Positions 34,661 through 47,229 of a stretch of 64,000 nt of DNA are shown piece after piece. Positions within the stretch are counted from its first letter, which is position 1. Every line of letters begins with the position of its first letter. The notes beneath the pieces were generated by a model, which was given only the letters and a program-made list of their open reading frames with translations, searched no databases and was not told the origin of the DNA. Location: assembly GCA_051453625.1 (NCBI GenBank), contig JBOZIK010000001.1, positions 97,611,619 through 97,675,618 on the forward strand, written 5' to 3'. Source of the DNA: Welwitschia mirabilis (Eukaryota; Gnetophyta; Gnetopsida; Welwitschiales). The translations under genes were made by a program, and so were the position numbers.

Positions 34661-35299
34661 ATAAGATCCAATGATCATTAATCCTTAAGGTAGGATTTTC
34701 TTTTATAGCCTCCAATAGGAATGTGAATTACATTTGGATACAGGTCATATGTTCATGTTAATAATGGATGGTTATTGAATAACTTTATTAAGCTATAGTA
34801 TTTAGATTTATAATCTTTAGTCTTCTTAAGATAGGGTTTAATATATCGGCTATCAAACTAACTCTAGCATCTTGATTTAATATTAATTTACTAATGTATC
34901 CACTGATTAGTAATATAAGACGTATTTTTCTTAAGAATGCTATCAACATAAGTTAATTAGATAATAGTCTTGATCTTATTGGATTGTTTAACTTTCATGA
35001 AAGCTAGTTAACTCAAAGTTACTTGTAATTATTACTTCAAGTATTAGTTCTTTTTAATAACATTTTAGAAATTATAAGGATAGAACTTGGTTAATAATAA
35101 TTTAATGATAATCATGACATTTATAGACTTAAAATATATTATTTACTAAAATTTAAGGAAATAAACACGTAAAAATTCAAGCATAAACAAGGATAAATGA
35201 ATATGTATCCATATCAAAGATCTTATAATAAAACGGTGATGATATAATGATGAAGTTATCAGATGATGCCTAATCCTTAAGATAGGTTATGATTTTCTT

Positions 35300-35515
35300 A
35301 TCGAATTTATAGGGATAATGGTAAGAATAATGGTTTGAAAAAAAAAAATTTAGAAAAACTTTGATTTATAATTCTACATTTAAAAAAGACAATAAGATAG
35401 GAAAAAAGTGAAATATGTGGAAAAAAGTGGAAAATCAACTAGGAATTTGGGAAATGAATAGGAAAGTGGATTCAGAAGGAAAGTGAAATGTAATTATTAC
35501 CACTTAATAAAAAAT
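35300..35515. repeat. Dispersed repeat H, copy 1
   Basis: It shares 'aatttgggaaat', 'gaagtggattcaga'-like and 'gaaatgtaattattaccact' segments with 37,620-37,835. The two copies bracket the Copia gag remnant at 35,730-36,640 and could be its LTR parts, which is unproven. Confidence 0.55.
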
Positions 35516-35729
35516 TAATAAAAATTAATCCTTCTAACATCCCTCACATGGATCTCTTGTTTAAATGAAAATCATAAACTTAACATCCAATACTAAGAAT
35601 AAACAAAGGAAAGCCTTGTGACATTCTAGGACTCAATGTAGAATTAATTAGGATAATTTCTTAGGAAAACATGATAAATCTAGGGAAATAAATTTAAGAA
35701 AAAAAAGCAAAAACTTGAAAAAATTATAG

Positions 35730-36640
35730 GGATAAGAGATAATTAATAGCCAAAAATATCTACGTCTTCTTATCAAGTTGATGCTTTTTCTTCTCTTTAG
35801 CTTCTTGTTTAGCTATGAGAGCTTACTTCTTCATCTTATATTTAATAATATATCTTACTTAAGAATTATAATTTATTACTAGATATCCTAGCTTTTTATA
35901 GTGGTAATAAAATCTATACTTTAAGACTTAATTTTATTTATAATAAAGGCTTTCATATTGGTTTCATTATAATGCATTTTTCTAGATTAATAAATGGTGT
36001 AAAAATAAGTTCATTAAGTAAAATAGAAATCTAATTGAGTATACATACATTGTAATCAAATTTAAATAGAATAATGTTGAGCAAAATTACCTTTTCATCA
36101 TTATCATTGACTTTAAAACTGATTGATGAAAGTTTCATGAAATGATATTTAATGTTATTAATGTGTTTACTCATGATTTTGCCTTCATGTATTTTCAAGC
36201 TATATAATTGTTTTTTAATCATTCTTTACTTCATCCCCACTTGCATTAAATAAATTATTCAATTAACTCCTAATTTTCTTTGATAATTTAATCATCTCAA
36301 TATAATATAAGTAGTTATCTTTTAAACTAAGACTAATTTAGAATATTTTCCTTTGGTTAAGTACCTTTCATTCATTTAGTTATTTAAAGGTTGCTTTTAT
36401 CACTAATTAAACATCTTTATAAATTGATAAAAATTGCATCTTCATTTAATAAGAGTGTAGATTTTTCTATATCATTTGTCACATTAACTTCACCTTATTT
36501 TATTAAAGAATTGACAAAATAATAAGGGCTTTAGAAAGCCTCCTCTTCCAAGTTGCACTTTTTTCCTTTGCACAATTCAAATGCATGATTTTGTTTTTGA
36601 TTTTATAAATTTAAAAATAATATCGAGTTCATTTTTACAA
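35730..36640 (-). pseudogene. Copia Gag remnant of a different lineage
   Basis: At 36,031-36,222 the minus strand reads KKQLYSLKIHEGKIMSKHIN and then FMKLSSISFKVNDNDEKVI. This matches the Copia Gag (UBN2-type) pattern 'L--LY-LKM-EG--V--HI--F----L---G----DE----LL-SLP'. The last part is LLNIILFKFDY, where the family has LL-SLP--Y. Wording downstream (to about 35,730) is weaker. It is distinct from the Copia-1/2 gag, so a third Copia lineage is present. Stops lie on both sides. Confidence 0.75.
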
Positions 36641-37599
36641 TAATTAAAAGTAAAAGAAAAATAAATTGAAAAACATTATAGGTGATGACTAAAAAATAAA
36701 CCAAATTTTCAGTATTAAATAATTTATGATAGCGTCAACAGATTATAAATGCTCTTCACCACTAAAAGATCTTTTACTAGTGGAAAAGTACTCTTACTAG
36801 GTGCGTTTGTAAATGGTGGAAACTTCATAGCTTAAGGAGATAAAAAGGTCAAACTACTTATATCCTTAATAGTAGACATAAAGGATTAAAACTTGTGCCA
36901 TAATAATTCCTTGAAATAAGTCATGTTTAAGGGATATAAGAGAAATAATAACATCTCACCACTCTTAATCTTCAAATCTTCAGAAAGCTATGACTAGGCA
37001 TATTACCACTGGCTGCATATATCAAAACTGACACTATAGAAGAAGAACTCATAAGATATAAGTGAAAATAATTCAACCTATCAATAAAACTTTATCTATA
37101 ACTTATAATTTTAATCTTACTTAGCATTGTTCTAAAATCAGTTAACATTATAAAGCTTTTTTACATGAGGCAAATAAGCCTTTTATGATGATGATTAGAT
37201 ATCTATTAATATTTTTTATCTTTGCAAACAAAGGTATTTTTTCAAAATGCATTGTGATTAAGATAGATTACTGTCTAAAGAACTCATAGTTAGAGTATCT
37301 ACTCAATGGGAAATTCATAGGAAAGTACTAAGAGACCACTTACAAAAGAAAGGAAGGGAGTCATTAGCATGATAAGAGAAAAGTAAATAATGTGGAGTTT
37401 GTAGCACTATGAAAGATAATGTAAAGATAAAAATGCATTCATGAAATAATCATAAAGGAATCTATGAATAAGGAATAGAAATTTAGAGAAGAATATTAAT
37501 AAAATTATAAGATAACAAATTTCTTAAGCACAAGATTAGATCAGTGAAGAATTTTGAGGCTAGTAATGATGCCAATTAAATTTGCTCAAATTTCAATGA
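36641..37599. other. No gene recognised
   Basis: AT-rich sequence; no coding motif or terminal repeat could be supported. Confidence 0.4.
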
Positions 37600-37835
37600 A
37601 CATTGGACTTGTAGGAATAAATAACAAGAGTAAGATATAACAAAAAAAAAAAAGCTCTAATTGATTAGTTTATTAAGTATACATTTATAAAATAATAATA
37701 TAGCCAAAAAATTTAATAAAATATGTGAATGGAATACATGAAAAATTTTGAGAGATTACCTACTAATTTGGGAAATCAACATGAAGTGGGTTTAGAAATA
37801 AAATGAAATGTGGTTATTACCATTTAACAGATATT
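37600..37835. repeat. Dispersed repeat H, copy 2
   Basis: Second copy of the 35,300-35,515 repeat, same orientation. It directly abuts the family F LTR copy B. Confidence 0.55.
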
Positions 37836-37839
37836 AAAT

Positions 37840-39166
37840 GTCGCATATAATAGTGATCTAAATTTAAACTAAGTGAAACACTTAGTATTATTCTTCTACT
37901 GGGACATAGGAGGTAAATCAATTAAAAGATACATAATTATTACAACCTATAATAAACTCTCAAATAAACTAAACATTTGAAAGTTAAGAGAAGAAGTGAT
38001 CTTTGATCAGAAATGTAAGAGAATATAAATGCTCTAAGGATCTAATCAAGTTATCTAACTCTTCTCCTTCACTCTAATTATTCTTATATCCTAAAATTTA
38101 GGATCAAGTGAGCTCCACCTAAAAATTGCTAATACCAAAGTAATGTGTAATAATAATAAAAGCATGAAACACACTTAGAGTTAGTCCTACCTAAATATTT
38201 CCAATACCAAATTAATGTACAATGATAATGAAAGGGTTTAAACTAATTTTTGAACTAACTCTACCTAAGTATTGCTAATACTAATTGAAATTTGCATTCA
38301 CAATGAAAGAATTTAAACTAGTTCTATATTAAAATCTGAAATAAATTATACATTACATCAATGAAGAAGGAGAAGAAAAAGAACTTCTCAACCAACATCA
38401 GATCCTTTCAACCCCAAGAAAGAGCGTTAAAACATCATAATGCCTGAGCCTCTAAGTCCTTCCCATGTTAAGCCAACCAAAATATGTTTATAATGGGGTA
38501 GTAAGGCCTTTTTATAGATGAAGGAAGGCTTGGGAAGTTATGTCTTGATTACATTAGGTGTTATCTTTATGCATTAGATGGTGGTTACATTCGGGGCTAT
38601 ATAAGAGTGATTACATCAGGAGGGAGTTACAAATGTGTTTAGCATGTAGCCATAAAGAAAGATTCTTTGTCTTCTTATGCTAACATGGTGATGATGGATC
38701 CTTTATCTGTTGATGATTTTGTCAATGAATGCCATGTCATGTATTTTCATCTTGATCATCCTTGTTATGCCACATGTCATTCTGATGTGTTGATTTGCAC
38801 TTCTACCATGTGTCACCAGAGATTAAAGTTAAATTTAATTTATGTCTAACTAAATCCATAAGTATAATGTGATTATTTTCCAAAACAAGTGAAAAAATTG
38901 AGTTTTATGCAATTTCTTCTTAAAAGACCAATGGTAGTCCTAGCTAGCAATGCCAATGTTTGATACTTGAATTCTGTCATGTTTTGCACTATTCTTCAAA
39001 AGGCCATAAAAGACTTGCTAAGGTGATGGGAAAGTCCAATATTTCAAGAAAAATAATAAAAAGGATATCAAACATTAATATTTGATAAAATAATGTATTT
39101 TAATATTTCTCTCTATACTAAATTGATCAATTAACTTGTGTAGAATGCTAATTTTGGGATGCAAAC
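37840..39166 (-). repeat. Gypsy family F LTR, copy B
   Basis: It matches copies A and C along most of its length. Shared phrases include 'tttaaactaagtg' with 'acacttagtat' at the left, 'catgccatgtcatgtatttt'-type text near 38,730, and 'gtagaatgctaattttggg' at the right. The minus-strand start is TGTTTGCATCCC. No leader-type sequence flanks it on the left, so it would be the 3' LTR. Confidence 0.75.
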
Positions 39167-41003
39167 ACATCCTGAACTAGTATTTTGCTAGTTTCTTAGC
39201 AAAAATTGATGAAGAAATGATGGCATGAAAAAATTAACTTAGTGAAAATGGTAAGTAAGAAAATGTTATGACATTTTTAAAAATGTTTTATCAATTTTTA
39301 ACAATTAAGGTATTAAATTAAAAAAAATTCATGTAAAATAGGATGTCATACCAACCAAAATTAAACTTTGTCCTTAAAGTTATAGAGATGAAAAATTTAT
39401 ACAAGGCTATGGAGAACAAGTTAATGAGATGACTAGCAAATGATAATGATGAATGTATTTAGGTAAAACCACACATGCAAGGCTTAAATTAAATGTAATT
39501 TCTTTCTTTATAGAGAACATAAAACATAAAACCTAATGGAAAATTCCATTATTCACAAATTAAAAAGATAGAATACCTAAGTTAATTGCCATATTTATTA
39601 GAAATTTTATAAATTCTATTCTAAATTTAAAATGTGTCACATTTATCACACAAATAAGATATCCTCTAAATAGACCTATAAGTAATTAAAAATTAGTTAA
39701 GTAAATTCTCAAGTATACAAGTTAAAGAAAAGTAATCACAAAAAGCATCTCCCAATTTCCACCTTTTTCATTCCATTTTTACCCTTTTTGACAATTATGC
39801 CTTGTTCCTTATTTCAAGCATTATTTATCTACTTATGCATCTAATATTATGACATCTCCTTCTAATAGAGTTGAACATGTTAATTTATGAAGGATTCAGT
39901 ATTACATTACCGGTGAGCATTTAAATCCTTAATGGAGTTGAACATAACATAAATTAAATTATTAGAGTTGCATTTCCCATAAGCGTTTATAGCCTTGATG
40001 TAGTTAACTAAACCTAATTTTAATTTATCATAAAATAATATAATTTTGAAGAGGAGATATTTTTATTTTCTTTTTAATCATCATTATCTTTATTAATACA
40101 TTTAATGCACATAAGAGTGTCCTTAGCTCGTTAGCTTAATTAACATAATTCTTGTTCTGATAAAATGCTTGTAAATAATTATCTTAACATAAAAGTATAT
40201 TCCATCTTAATTCAATAATACTTTTTAATTAAAAGACCTTAACTGAACTAAACTTTTCAAAAAGTTAACTCAAAGATAAGAAAAACCTCTTCTTGAAAAA
40301 CTACAAGTAAACTTAAATTATACTTAGTTCAAATAATAGTATTTATTCACTTATGACCATTAACTAGGATCATGTACTCTAATGAACTCATGGATAGATG
40401 GAAGGAAAGGGTGATTAGTAGATGTAAGAAGATGGTTAAGTGGATGAAATGGAAGATAAAATTTAAGGTGCTGATGGTTTATTTAATGATGTAGGTGAAA
40501 TTTTGAATTTCCTACCTAAAATATTTAGTATAGTGATTATGTAAGTGGAAGTGGCTGGTTAGTTTTAGGCATGAGAATGCATCAAGCACAAAATTTTTTA
40601 ACATTTTTAGCTTTTTCAAACCAAAGTCTATTTTCAACTAAAGATTCATGATAAAAGAAAAATCTAATCTAAATTCACACAATAAAATGAAAAATTTTTC
40701 AAGGCCTTTCCCAAGGTATTGCTGACGTGAAGGTTCAAAATAATAAATCTTAAAGTTAAATGATAAATCAAAATTACATAAAGGATACTGAATCCCTATA
40801 AATATTTTTTCATAAATTCATAAAATTTTGTAGAAAATTTATCCTAATAGTAAAATTTATTTGTTCAAAATCAAAAATCTTCCAATCCTTAGCCTATTCT
40901 TATTTACTTAACAACTTATGAAAGACATCATTTTTTACCAAAGATAAAGGAAAATTAAAAACTATTGGAAAAGGCAAATTAAATGGTACCATAAGATGAT
41001 TAT
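39167..41003. repeat. Repeat E, copy 1, plus unassigned sequence
   Basis: 39,735-41,003 aligns with 44,286-45,465: 'catctcccaatt', 'attatgacatctccttc', 'gttgaacatgttaatttatg' and the 'gaggagatatttttattttc' segment occur in order. On the minus strand near 39,380-39,340 'ctttaaggacaaagtttaat' looks like the conserved 3' end of chromovirus pol, where a GAGGACAAG phrase precedes the LTR. No coding sequence was recognised. Confidence 0.55.
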
Positions 41004-42255
41004 TGTAATGTCAATTTATAGGAATTTAATGGTGTATTTTGAGCTATTTTGTAAGACGTTATTCAAGGTTGGATGCAATACTGATTATTATGAAGAACTG
41101 ATAGGATTATCACTAAAAAATGTAATTATTAGCATATTTGGAGGTTTGTCAAGCTTATTCTAATACTTAGTACTTGATAAGAAGGATTTAATATGCAAAA
41201 GATAGGTTTTTATATTAGATTAAAAATGAAGAACCCTATCATGCCCTATGTTTTCTCCATGACAAGCAGGACAATAGTACTGCTAACATATATAGAGGCT
41301 ATAGATTTGACTAAAGGGCTTGAATCTGATAGACCAGCTTTTGATGTGGAGTGGCATTCCCATTATCATCCTCACAATAGTTATAGAAATAGCTATTTTC
41401 TATGATGGAAATAATTATCTTTGTAATGGAATCATGTGTTCCATTTCGGCTATTAAGATTTCTTCTCTTACTTCTAAGGTTAGGCTTCTAGAACTCCAAT
41501 GTAAAAGTATAAATAACCTCTCTTTCCTTTACTTCTATTTCCATCTTTTGTATCTAATGTTTTTGTGATGGAAGATCTAAGGATAAGAAGTCCATCTAGT
41601 AACTATAGAGAGAAGTTTACTTGGTATTAGACTAAGTCTCCTCCATTGAGATGTTGCTACTTTTTTATAAGTGGATGTAAAATTTCCATAATCAATTCAA
41701 ATAATCTTTTTTTAACTACAAATGTTTTTATGTCCCTTATAGTTTAAGTTTGTTATAGTTTAGTTACAATTCTATAATTTATTTAGATCATAAGGTTAAC
41801 CTTTATTAAGGTTGATTCTAGTTTATATTTGCATTACTATTTTATTCCAATTTCATATTACAATCCATATTTCATTTGGCATATCTCATAGTTTAAATTA
41901 GTTAGGAATTAGTGATGAAATCTTCTTAATTAATTTTAATTATAAAGAGCTAGTTCTTGTAATATAAGAATGAGGATCTAAATAGAATCCATTTTATTTC
42001 CATTCTTATCCATTGCATTTCATCTTCATTCACCATTACATTGTATTTTCATATTCATTTACTTTCATTTATTAAAAGATAAAAGACTAAAAATACTTTG
42101 TGAAATCAATTCTTTAACTCTAAGCCTAATTCCTTCATTAGAATTATGACATTTTGGTTAACTCCCATCTACACTAGTGTGTGTTTTTATGTAAGTATTA
42201 TGATTTATAAGTTTTTTTAAAGGACTTAAGAATTGCATAAATTCACACCATAACA
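41004..42255 (+). repeat. Athila-like LTR, copy D2 (5' LTR)
   Basis: It runs from TGTAATGTC to 'accataaca' and is about the same length as D1 (1,242). Shared phrases include 'tgtattttgagctattttgt' versus 'ggtattttgagtagttttgt' and 'taactcccatctacactagt' near the 3' end. It is the most diverged of the three LTR copies. Confidence 0.8.
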
Positions 42256-42257
42256 TT

Positions 42258-42277
42258 TTGATACCATTGCGAAGGAA
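42258..42277 (+). promoter_or_regulatory. Primer-binding site, tRNA-Asp type, decayed
   Basis: 'ttgataccattgcgaagga' follows the LTR by two bases. It resembles the plant Athila primer site TTGGCGCCGTTGCCGGGGA with several C-to-T and G-to-A changes. Confidence 0.75.
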
Positions 42278-42780
42278 GACTATAAGGATCTGGAGGATTA
42301 TTAATATCCAAACAAGTACCTTGAATTTCTATTCAGGTTATTTGTTTAAAAATATTATTGTATTTTTAATATAGCTTAAAGTAGGTTTATTTTAATAATT
42401 TTATTTTTTCATATTTTTTAGAATCCTTTTCATCCTCTTTTTCATGTCAACAATATTGGGAACAACAGTTCTAGAATTTCAAATTTATTTCCTATTTTGA
42501 AAATTTCCTTTCTATTTGTAGATTAGTAATAAAGGTACTGAAGTCTTGTCTGTCATCCCCACAATAGCCTGGATGATAGTATAATTTTTCATTTTCTATA
42601 ATTTTTATATGAGTTCCATTTTTTATTATTATGATCATTGTCCCCCCATCATTCCCATAACTAGGTGGATGACACTCTTTTATTTTTTATTTTAGTTTTT
42701 TGTTTACTTTCTAATCATGTAGGGATATGATGAATTCTGGTAGAAAGATGAAATATCAAAGAGAGTAAAAATTAATTAAA
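42278..42780 (+). other. D2 leader with CATCC/GGATG motifs
   Basis: No ORF. 'gtcatccccacaatagcctg' followed by 'gatgatag' (42,553-42,580) and 'catcattcccataactaggt' followed by 'ggatgac' (42,648-42,671) are pairs that can fold locally. D3 has similar pairs at 52,100-52,220. Confidence 0.5.
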
Positions 42781-44185
42781 GAAAATATCATAGAAATATT
42801 ATTCGACTTTGAGAAAAATCCAAGTATGCACACCCCTAGTATGCAAATTCTCAGAATTAAAGAAGAAGAGTTTTCTTTTTTTATTATTTCAGAATCAAAT
42901 TTTGTAATAGAAAATTATAGTATAAAAGTACATCATGTCATTTCTTCTTTAGATATGCTGAATGCATGAAAATCATTGCAAAAATAAAAGCAAGTTGCTT
43001 TATCTAATATCTAATTGTAATTGGAACTTCTACTTAAAATGTAAATGTTACTCTTAGATATTTAATTGCCAATAGAAAATGTGCAATTCAAAATCGCTTT
43101 AATTTATCTCCTAGTGATGATGTAGAATTAAGAAATTTGATTGCCTATCTAACTTTTTAGGGGAACCTAAGGAAGACCCTTTCCAATATTTAGTTGACAT
43201 TAAATAAATAGTGCTTACTTCAGAAAATGGGAAGAAATGTATTAGTGATCATACCTACCTGATTATTTTTCTAGTCACACCTAGAGAAAGGACAACAGTT
43301 TGGCTTAAAACCATTTTACATAAGAGTCTTAAATCTTGGAGTCAAATTCAAGAAGTATTTATTAAAAGATTTTTAAGTGAAAGTTATATGAGGAAAAGAA
43401 GAAAGGAAGTTGATTAATTTTTAACAACAACCTCATAAGGATTATGTTACAACTTACAAATATTTTATCATAGCTAGCCATTCCAACCCTATTAATGAAT
43501 TTCATAAGGAAATGTTAGTTTATTATTTCTATAATAGATTAAATTGTCAAACTAGACAATGTATAGACTTTTCTTGTGAAGGCAACTTGTTGAACATAGT
43601 CTTAGAAGAAGCATGAAGCATGTTGGAAAACCTAGCAGAAATAAGTCAAAATTGGCCCAAATCCACTAAAGAAAATTAAACTGTAGGCCAAATATTAAAA
43701 TATTTAAAGGAGGTTAAACATAACAAAGAATAAGGAAGGGATGATTCTATCAACTTAACTAAATATTTGATTACCACTTTAGATAAGTACATATAATTGA
43801 TAATTGATGCAAAGGTAGTAAATGATGGAAACTCAACTTCAAATTGTGAATTTATGAAGACAACTCTCACTCAGCTAAGAAGTATTCCTTATTACCAGCT
43901 TGTAAGGAGAGAACATTTGAAGTGGTTTATGCTTTTAACTAAAGAACACCTAACTTTAAAATTCAATCACAATTTGAACAAAAATTAGGTGGATAATTAC
44001 AATGGAAACCTTTTGAGAATATATTTAGAAATTTAAACTTCCAACAAATAGCTTCAAATTCTAACAAAATTAGAATGATTCACTTAGAAAATCTATAGAA
44101 GAAATGAGAAAAGTGCAAGAAAAAACTAATAGCAACATTGAAAACTTAGTGAATGTGCTCTAACAAATAATGATTACTAATCAAA
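42780..44185 (+). pseudogene. Athila Gag, D2 copy, broken
   Basis: Aligned with D3 and with the minus-strand Gag at 63,742, this copy keeps 'DVELRNLIAYL' (about 43,123), ENGKKCISDHTYLIIF (43,220-43,270) and TVWLKTILHKSLKSWSQIQE (43,289-43,348), which is the Gag capsid block 'A--WL--L--GSI-SW-D-'. FIKRFLSESYMRKRRKEV follows. Where D3 has an intact CCHC knuckle, this copy reads NCEFMKTTLTQL, with most ligands lost. Numerous stops occur. The sequence is cut at the gap. Confidence 0.85.
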
Positions 44186-44285
44186 NNNNNNNNNNNNNNN
44201 NNNNNNNNNNNNNNNNNNNNNNNNNNNNNNNNNNNNNNNNNNNNNNNNNNNNNNNNNNNNNNNNNNNNNNNNNNNNNNNNNNNNN
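44186..44285. other. Assembly gap, 100 N
   Basis: Athila Gag before it, repeat E after it. No flank repetition. The missing part would include the rest of D2. Confidence 0.9.
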
Positions 44286-45465
44286 AAACATCTCCCAATT
44301 CTAGCTTTTTTTTCTAATTTTCATTTTCTACAACCATGCCTTGTTTTATGTCTTAAGCATTTTGATCTAATTGGGCATTTAGTATTATGACATCTCCTTC
44401 CAACTTAATTAAACATATTGATTTATGAAGGAGTCAGTGCTACATTACCAAGGAGTGTTTATAGCTCTAATGCAGTTGAACATGTCACAAAATAAATTAT
44501 TAGAGTTGCATTTTGTATGAGTGTTGTTAGTTCTAATGTATTTAACTAGATCCAATTTTAATTGATTATTAATAAATGTGCTTTTAGAGAGGAGATATTT
44601 TTATTTTCTTTTTAATCTTTCTCATATTCGATACATTTTGATGCACATAAAGGGATCATTGGCTTATTAGTTTAATCAAGAAAATTGTTATCCCCATAAA
44701 ATGCTTGTAAAATAATTAACTTGTATGAAAGTAGATACCACCTTAATTCAACCATATTTTCCCATCGGAAGACCTTAAGTGAAACTAAACCTTAACAAGT
44801 TAACTTAAAAATAAGCAAAACCTTTTTTCAAAAAACTACAAATAAACTTAAATTCTACGTAATTCATAATGATAATGTGATCACTTATTAAAGGTTTACT
44901 TTAATTATAACCATAAACTAAAATCATCTAATCTAATAAATTCATGAATAAATGGAAGCAAAAGGTGGTTGGTAGAATTTATTAAGTGAAATTAAAATGG
45001 AAAGGATGGAAAGTGGGATTTGAGGTAGCAATTATTTAATTAGTTGAGTGGAGAGTTTTTTGGATTTCTTACCTAAAAATGTTTGAGATGATAATTATAA
45101 AGTTGAAGTGCTTGTGAGGTTTTAAATAAGAAAGGGAATCAAGCACAAAATTTTTAAGAATTTTTAATTTTCTTAAGCAAAAGCTTAATCTAAGAGGAAA
45201 CTTGATACTAAAAGGAAATCCTAACTTTAAACTATATATAGAAGCTAAAAATTTTTTAATTCATTTTTCAAGGTATTGCACACATAAAAGCTTAAAATTT
45301 ATTTATTCAAAATCGGTAATTTTTCAATCCTTAGCCTATTCCTGTTTACATAACAACTCATGCAAGACATTATTTTTAAGTGAAGACAAAGATAAAGTGT
45401 ACATCATAATAGGCAAACGATTATCAAGAAAGGTATAAAAAATGGCTCTAAAGGGATGATTTTGT
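44286..45465. repeat. Repeat E, copy 2
   Basis: Same orientation and order as 39,735-41,003, ending near 'aaaatggctctaaagggatg', which corresponds to 'aaatggtaccataagatgat' just before the D2 insertion. No coding content was recognised. Confidence 0.7.
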
Positions 45466-45479
45466 ATTTATCATGAAGG

Positions 45480-46430
45480 TTTAGGTCTTGTTCAAAAGAT
45501 AAAGATGACATGAATTGTTCAAGAAGATCTTAAAAAAAGATTTTTTAAGGAATGGATCATGTTTAAGCTCTTTGTTAATATTCTTTTTGTTAAGGTTCTT
45601 AAGGGATTCTTTCTCATAAGGTTGCACAGGTGACGTTGATTGAAGTTTAAAGCTAGATTCAATTTCATTTATGTTACTTTCATCCTTTATTATGTAGCAT
45701 TCAAATTTTTCTTCTCCCTCAAATGTTTTCTTAGTTACTATGGATTGATCATCATCAAGTGTATCTAATTCTACTCTAAAGTAAAGTCTACATGTAGCTA
45801 AATGATCACTCTCTAAGCATGTCTAAACTCAAGGTTCTCTTGGATGTTTTCATTGGTTTTTTCATAGATTTCTTTCTTGTTCCTAAGGGATAAGGTTTGG
45901 ATGTTATTACTTCTAGTTTCATTAATCCCTTTAAGCTTTTCTAAGCTTTTAGGTTCATGGAATGTTGAAAGGTTTTCTTCTTCTAGTGTATTCATGATTT
46001 AAGTAGTAACTTGGATTAATTATTGGATGTCTTACTCAAGTCCTTAGTTTAATTGTATTTGGGATTTCATGAATCTTGTAAGGGTATCTTCCAAGGAATT
46101 TGAAGAGGGTTTGAGAGATGAAGGGTACAAGTCAAAGAATGATGAACAATAATTTGAACGATAAGGTTTATGAGGGATGAACAAAGAAGTGGGATCAAAC
46201 TCCTAAGGATAGATATATGGATTTTGGAGTTCAAAGTTATGAGGAGGTTAATCATGATAAGGATGGAGTTATGGATACTCTTCAAAAGTCTTTCTACGTC
46301 AGATAAAATCTCATATGGTTCATTTGGATTATCAGTTATTTTGAAAACTATAAGGGTAAACAATATTTAGATTAGAAGATGTTTGGAATGGATTCAGAGC
46401 CTAAGTCATGGTTTAAGTTCAAGAAAATGG
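45480..46430 (-). pseudogene. Gypsy Gag C-terminal part, broken
   Basis: On the minus strand, SSNSLEDTLTRFMKSQIQLN (46,035-46,110) and then NTLEEENLSTFHEP (45,940-45,992) match the plant Gypsy Gag tail, where 'SLE--L--FM--Q' repeats lead to an acidic 'EEEE' segment. The stretch 45,813-45,995 stays open. The upstream part (46,110-46,430) is broken. It fits a minus-strand element whose 5' LTR is the family F copy at 47,230-48,529. This is not the D2 or D3 Gag. Confidence 0.6.
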
Positions 46431-47229
46431 GTGACAATTTTAGTTAAAGGCTTATGTTTTTTGGGTTTTTTAAAGTTGTGGAGGAGGCTTGTAAGTCAAA
46501 AGGTTTACAAAAGTCACAAAAAGATGATGTTCAAGTTACAAAGTATTTAAGGTAAAAATGTCGATGGTGTTGGTCAAAGAAGTCAGTAGCACCAGGGTCA
46601 AAGAAGTCAGTAGCACTGGTTTGTTTCAACAGATTGGTTCCAAAAAATGACAGAGGGGTCATAAGGTTTGCACAAAAGGTCTTAGGTTCACAGTCTAAGA
46701 AAAATTGAACAAAAACTTGAAATGACTATTTTTTTGCAAAAATTCAATTTAGGAAATTAACCTAAATGTTTTTAATGTTTTTTTAAATTTTTAACAAAAA
46801 TAGAGTCTCAAATAGAACTAAAAATTTACAAAAAATTTATAGAAATTAGAAACACACAAAACACATAATAAATCATTGGAGTTTGATTTTAGTTTAACTC
46901 ATGATCTAGAATCTGATTACACTTGTACAAAAGTAGTTAAATCTATAACATGAAATATCAAATATAATAATGAATTTTTAGTTGTTAGAAAAATAATCAA
47001 ACTTAATAATTTAGACTAGTTTAGATTTTACTAGAAATGGACCAATACCTATCATTAAAAGTAAAGGAAAATAACACTATAAAAAAAAGGACCAGTTTAG
47101 GTATCACTAAAAAGATGACTAGTACCCATCACTAGACAAATAAAATCTAACTAAAATTGCAAGAAAAATAATCATGTATTCTTGAAAAATTACCATGTAA
47201 ATATGTTCCCAGCACAGTGCCAAAGTCTA
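46431..47229 (-). other. Leader of the family F element, copy C
   Basis: 46,690-46,990 aligns with the leader part of copy A. A 24-bp tandem pair ('ggtcaaagaagtcagtagca', starting at 46,572 and 46,596) lies in it. On the minus strand 'tttggcactgtgctgggaac' (47,205-47,224) resembles a decayed tRNA-Asp-type primer site next to the LTR. No ORF. Confidence 0.5.

Larger units (their letters stand above)
41004..44185 (+). mobile_element. Athila-like Gypsy, copy D2 (5' part)
   Basis: LTR, tRNA-Asp-like primer site and Gag remnant in order on the plus strand. The element sits inside repeat E, whose sequence stops at 41,003. It ends at a 100-N gap, so protease, RT and the 3' LTR are absent. Confidence 0.8.

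Noticed and set aside
33240-37835. Regularly spaced direct repeats considered as a CRISPR-like or satellite array
   Set aside because: Repeats are few, long, diverged and unevenly spaced, as in old transposon duplications.
41193-41568. Two overlapping plus-strand frames as host genes
   Set aside because: They lie in the Athila LTR D2, which aligns with D1 and D3 where these frames are not kept.
46170-46370. Short plus-strand frame opposite the Gypsy Gag tail
   Set aside because: The minus strand has the recognisable Gag wording; the plus frame is its shadow.
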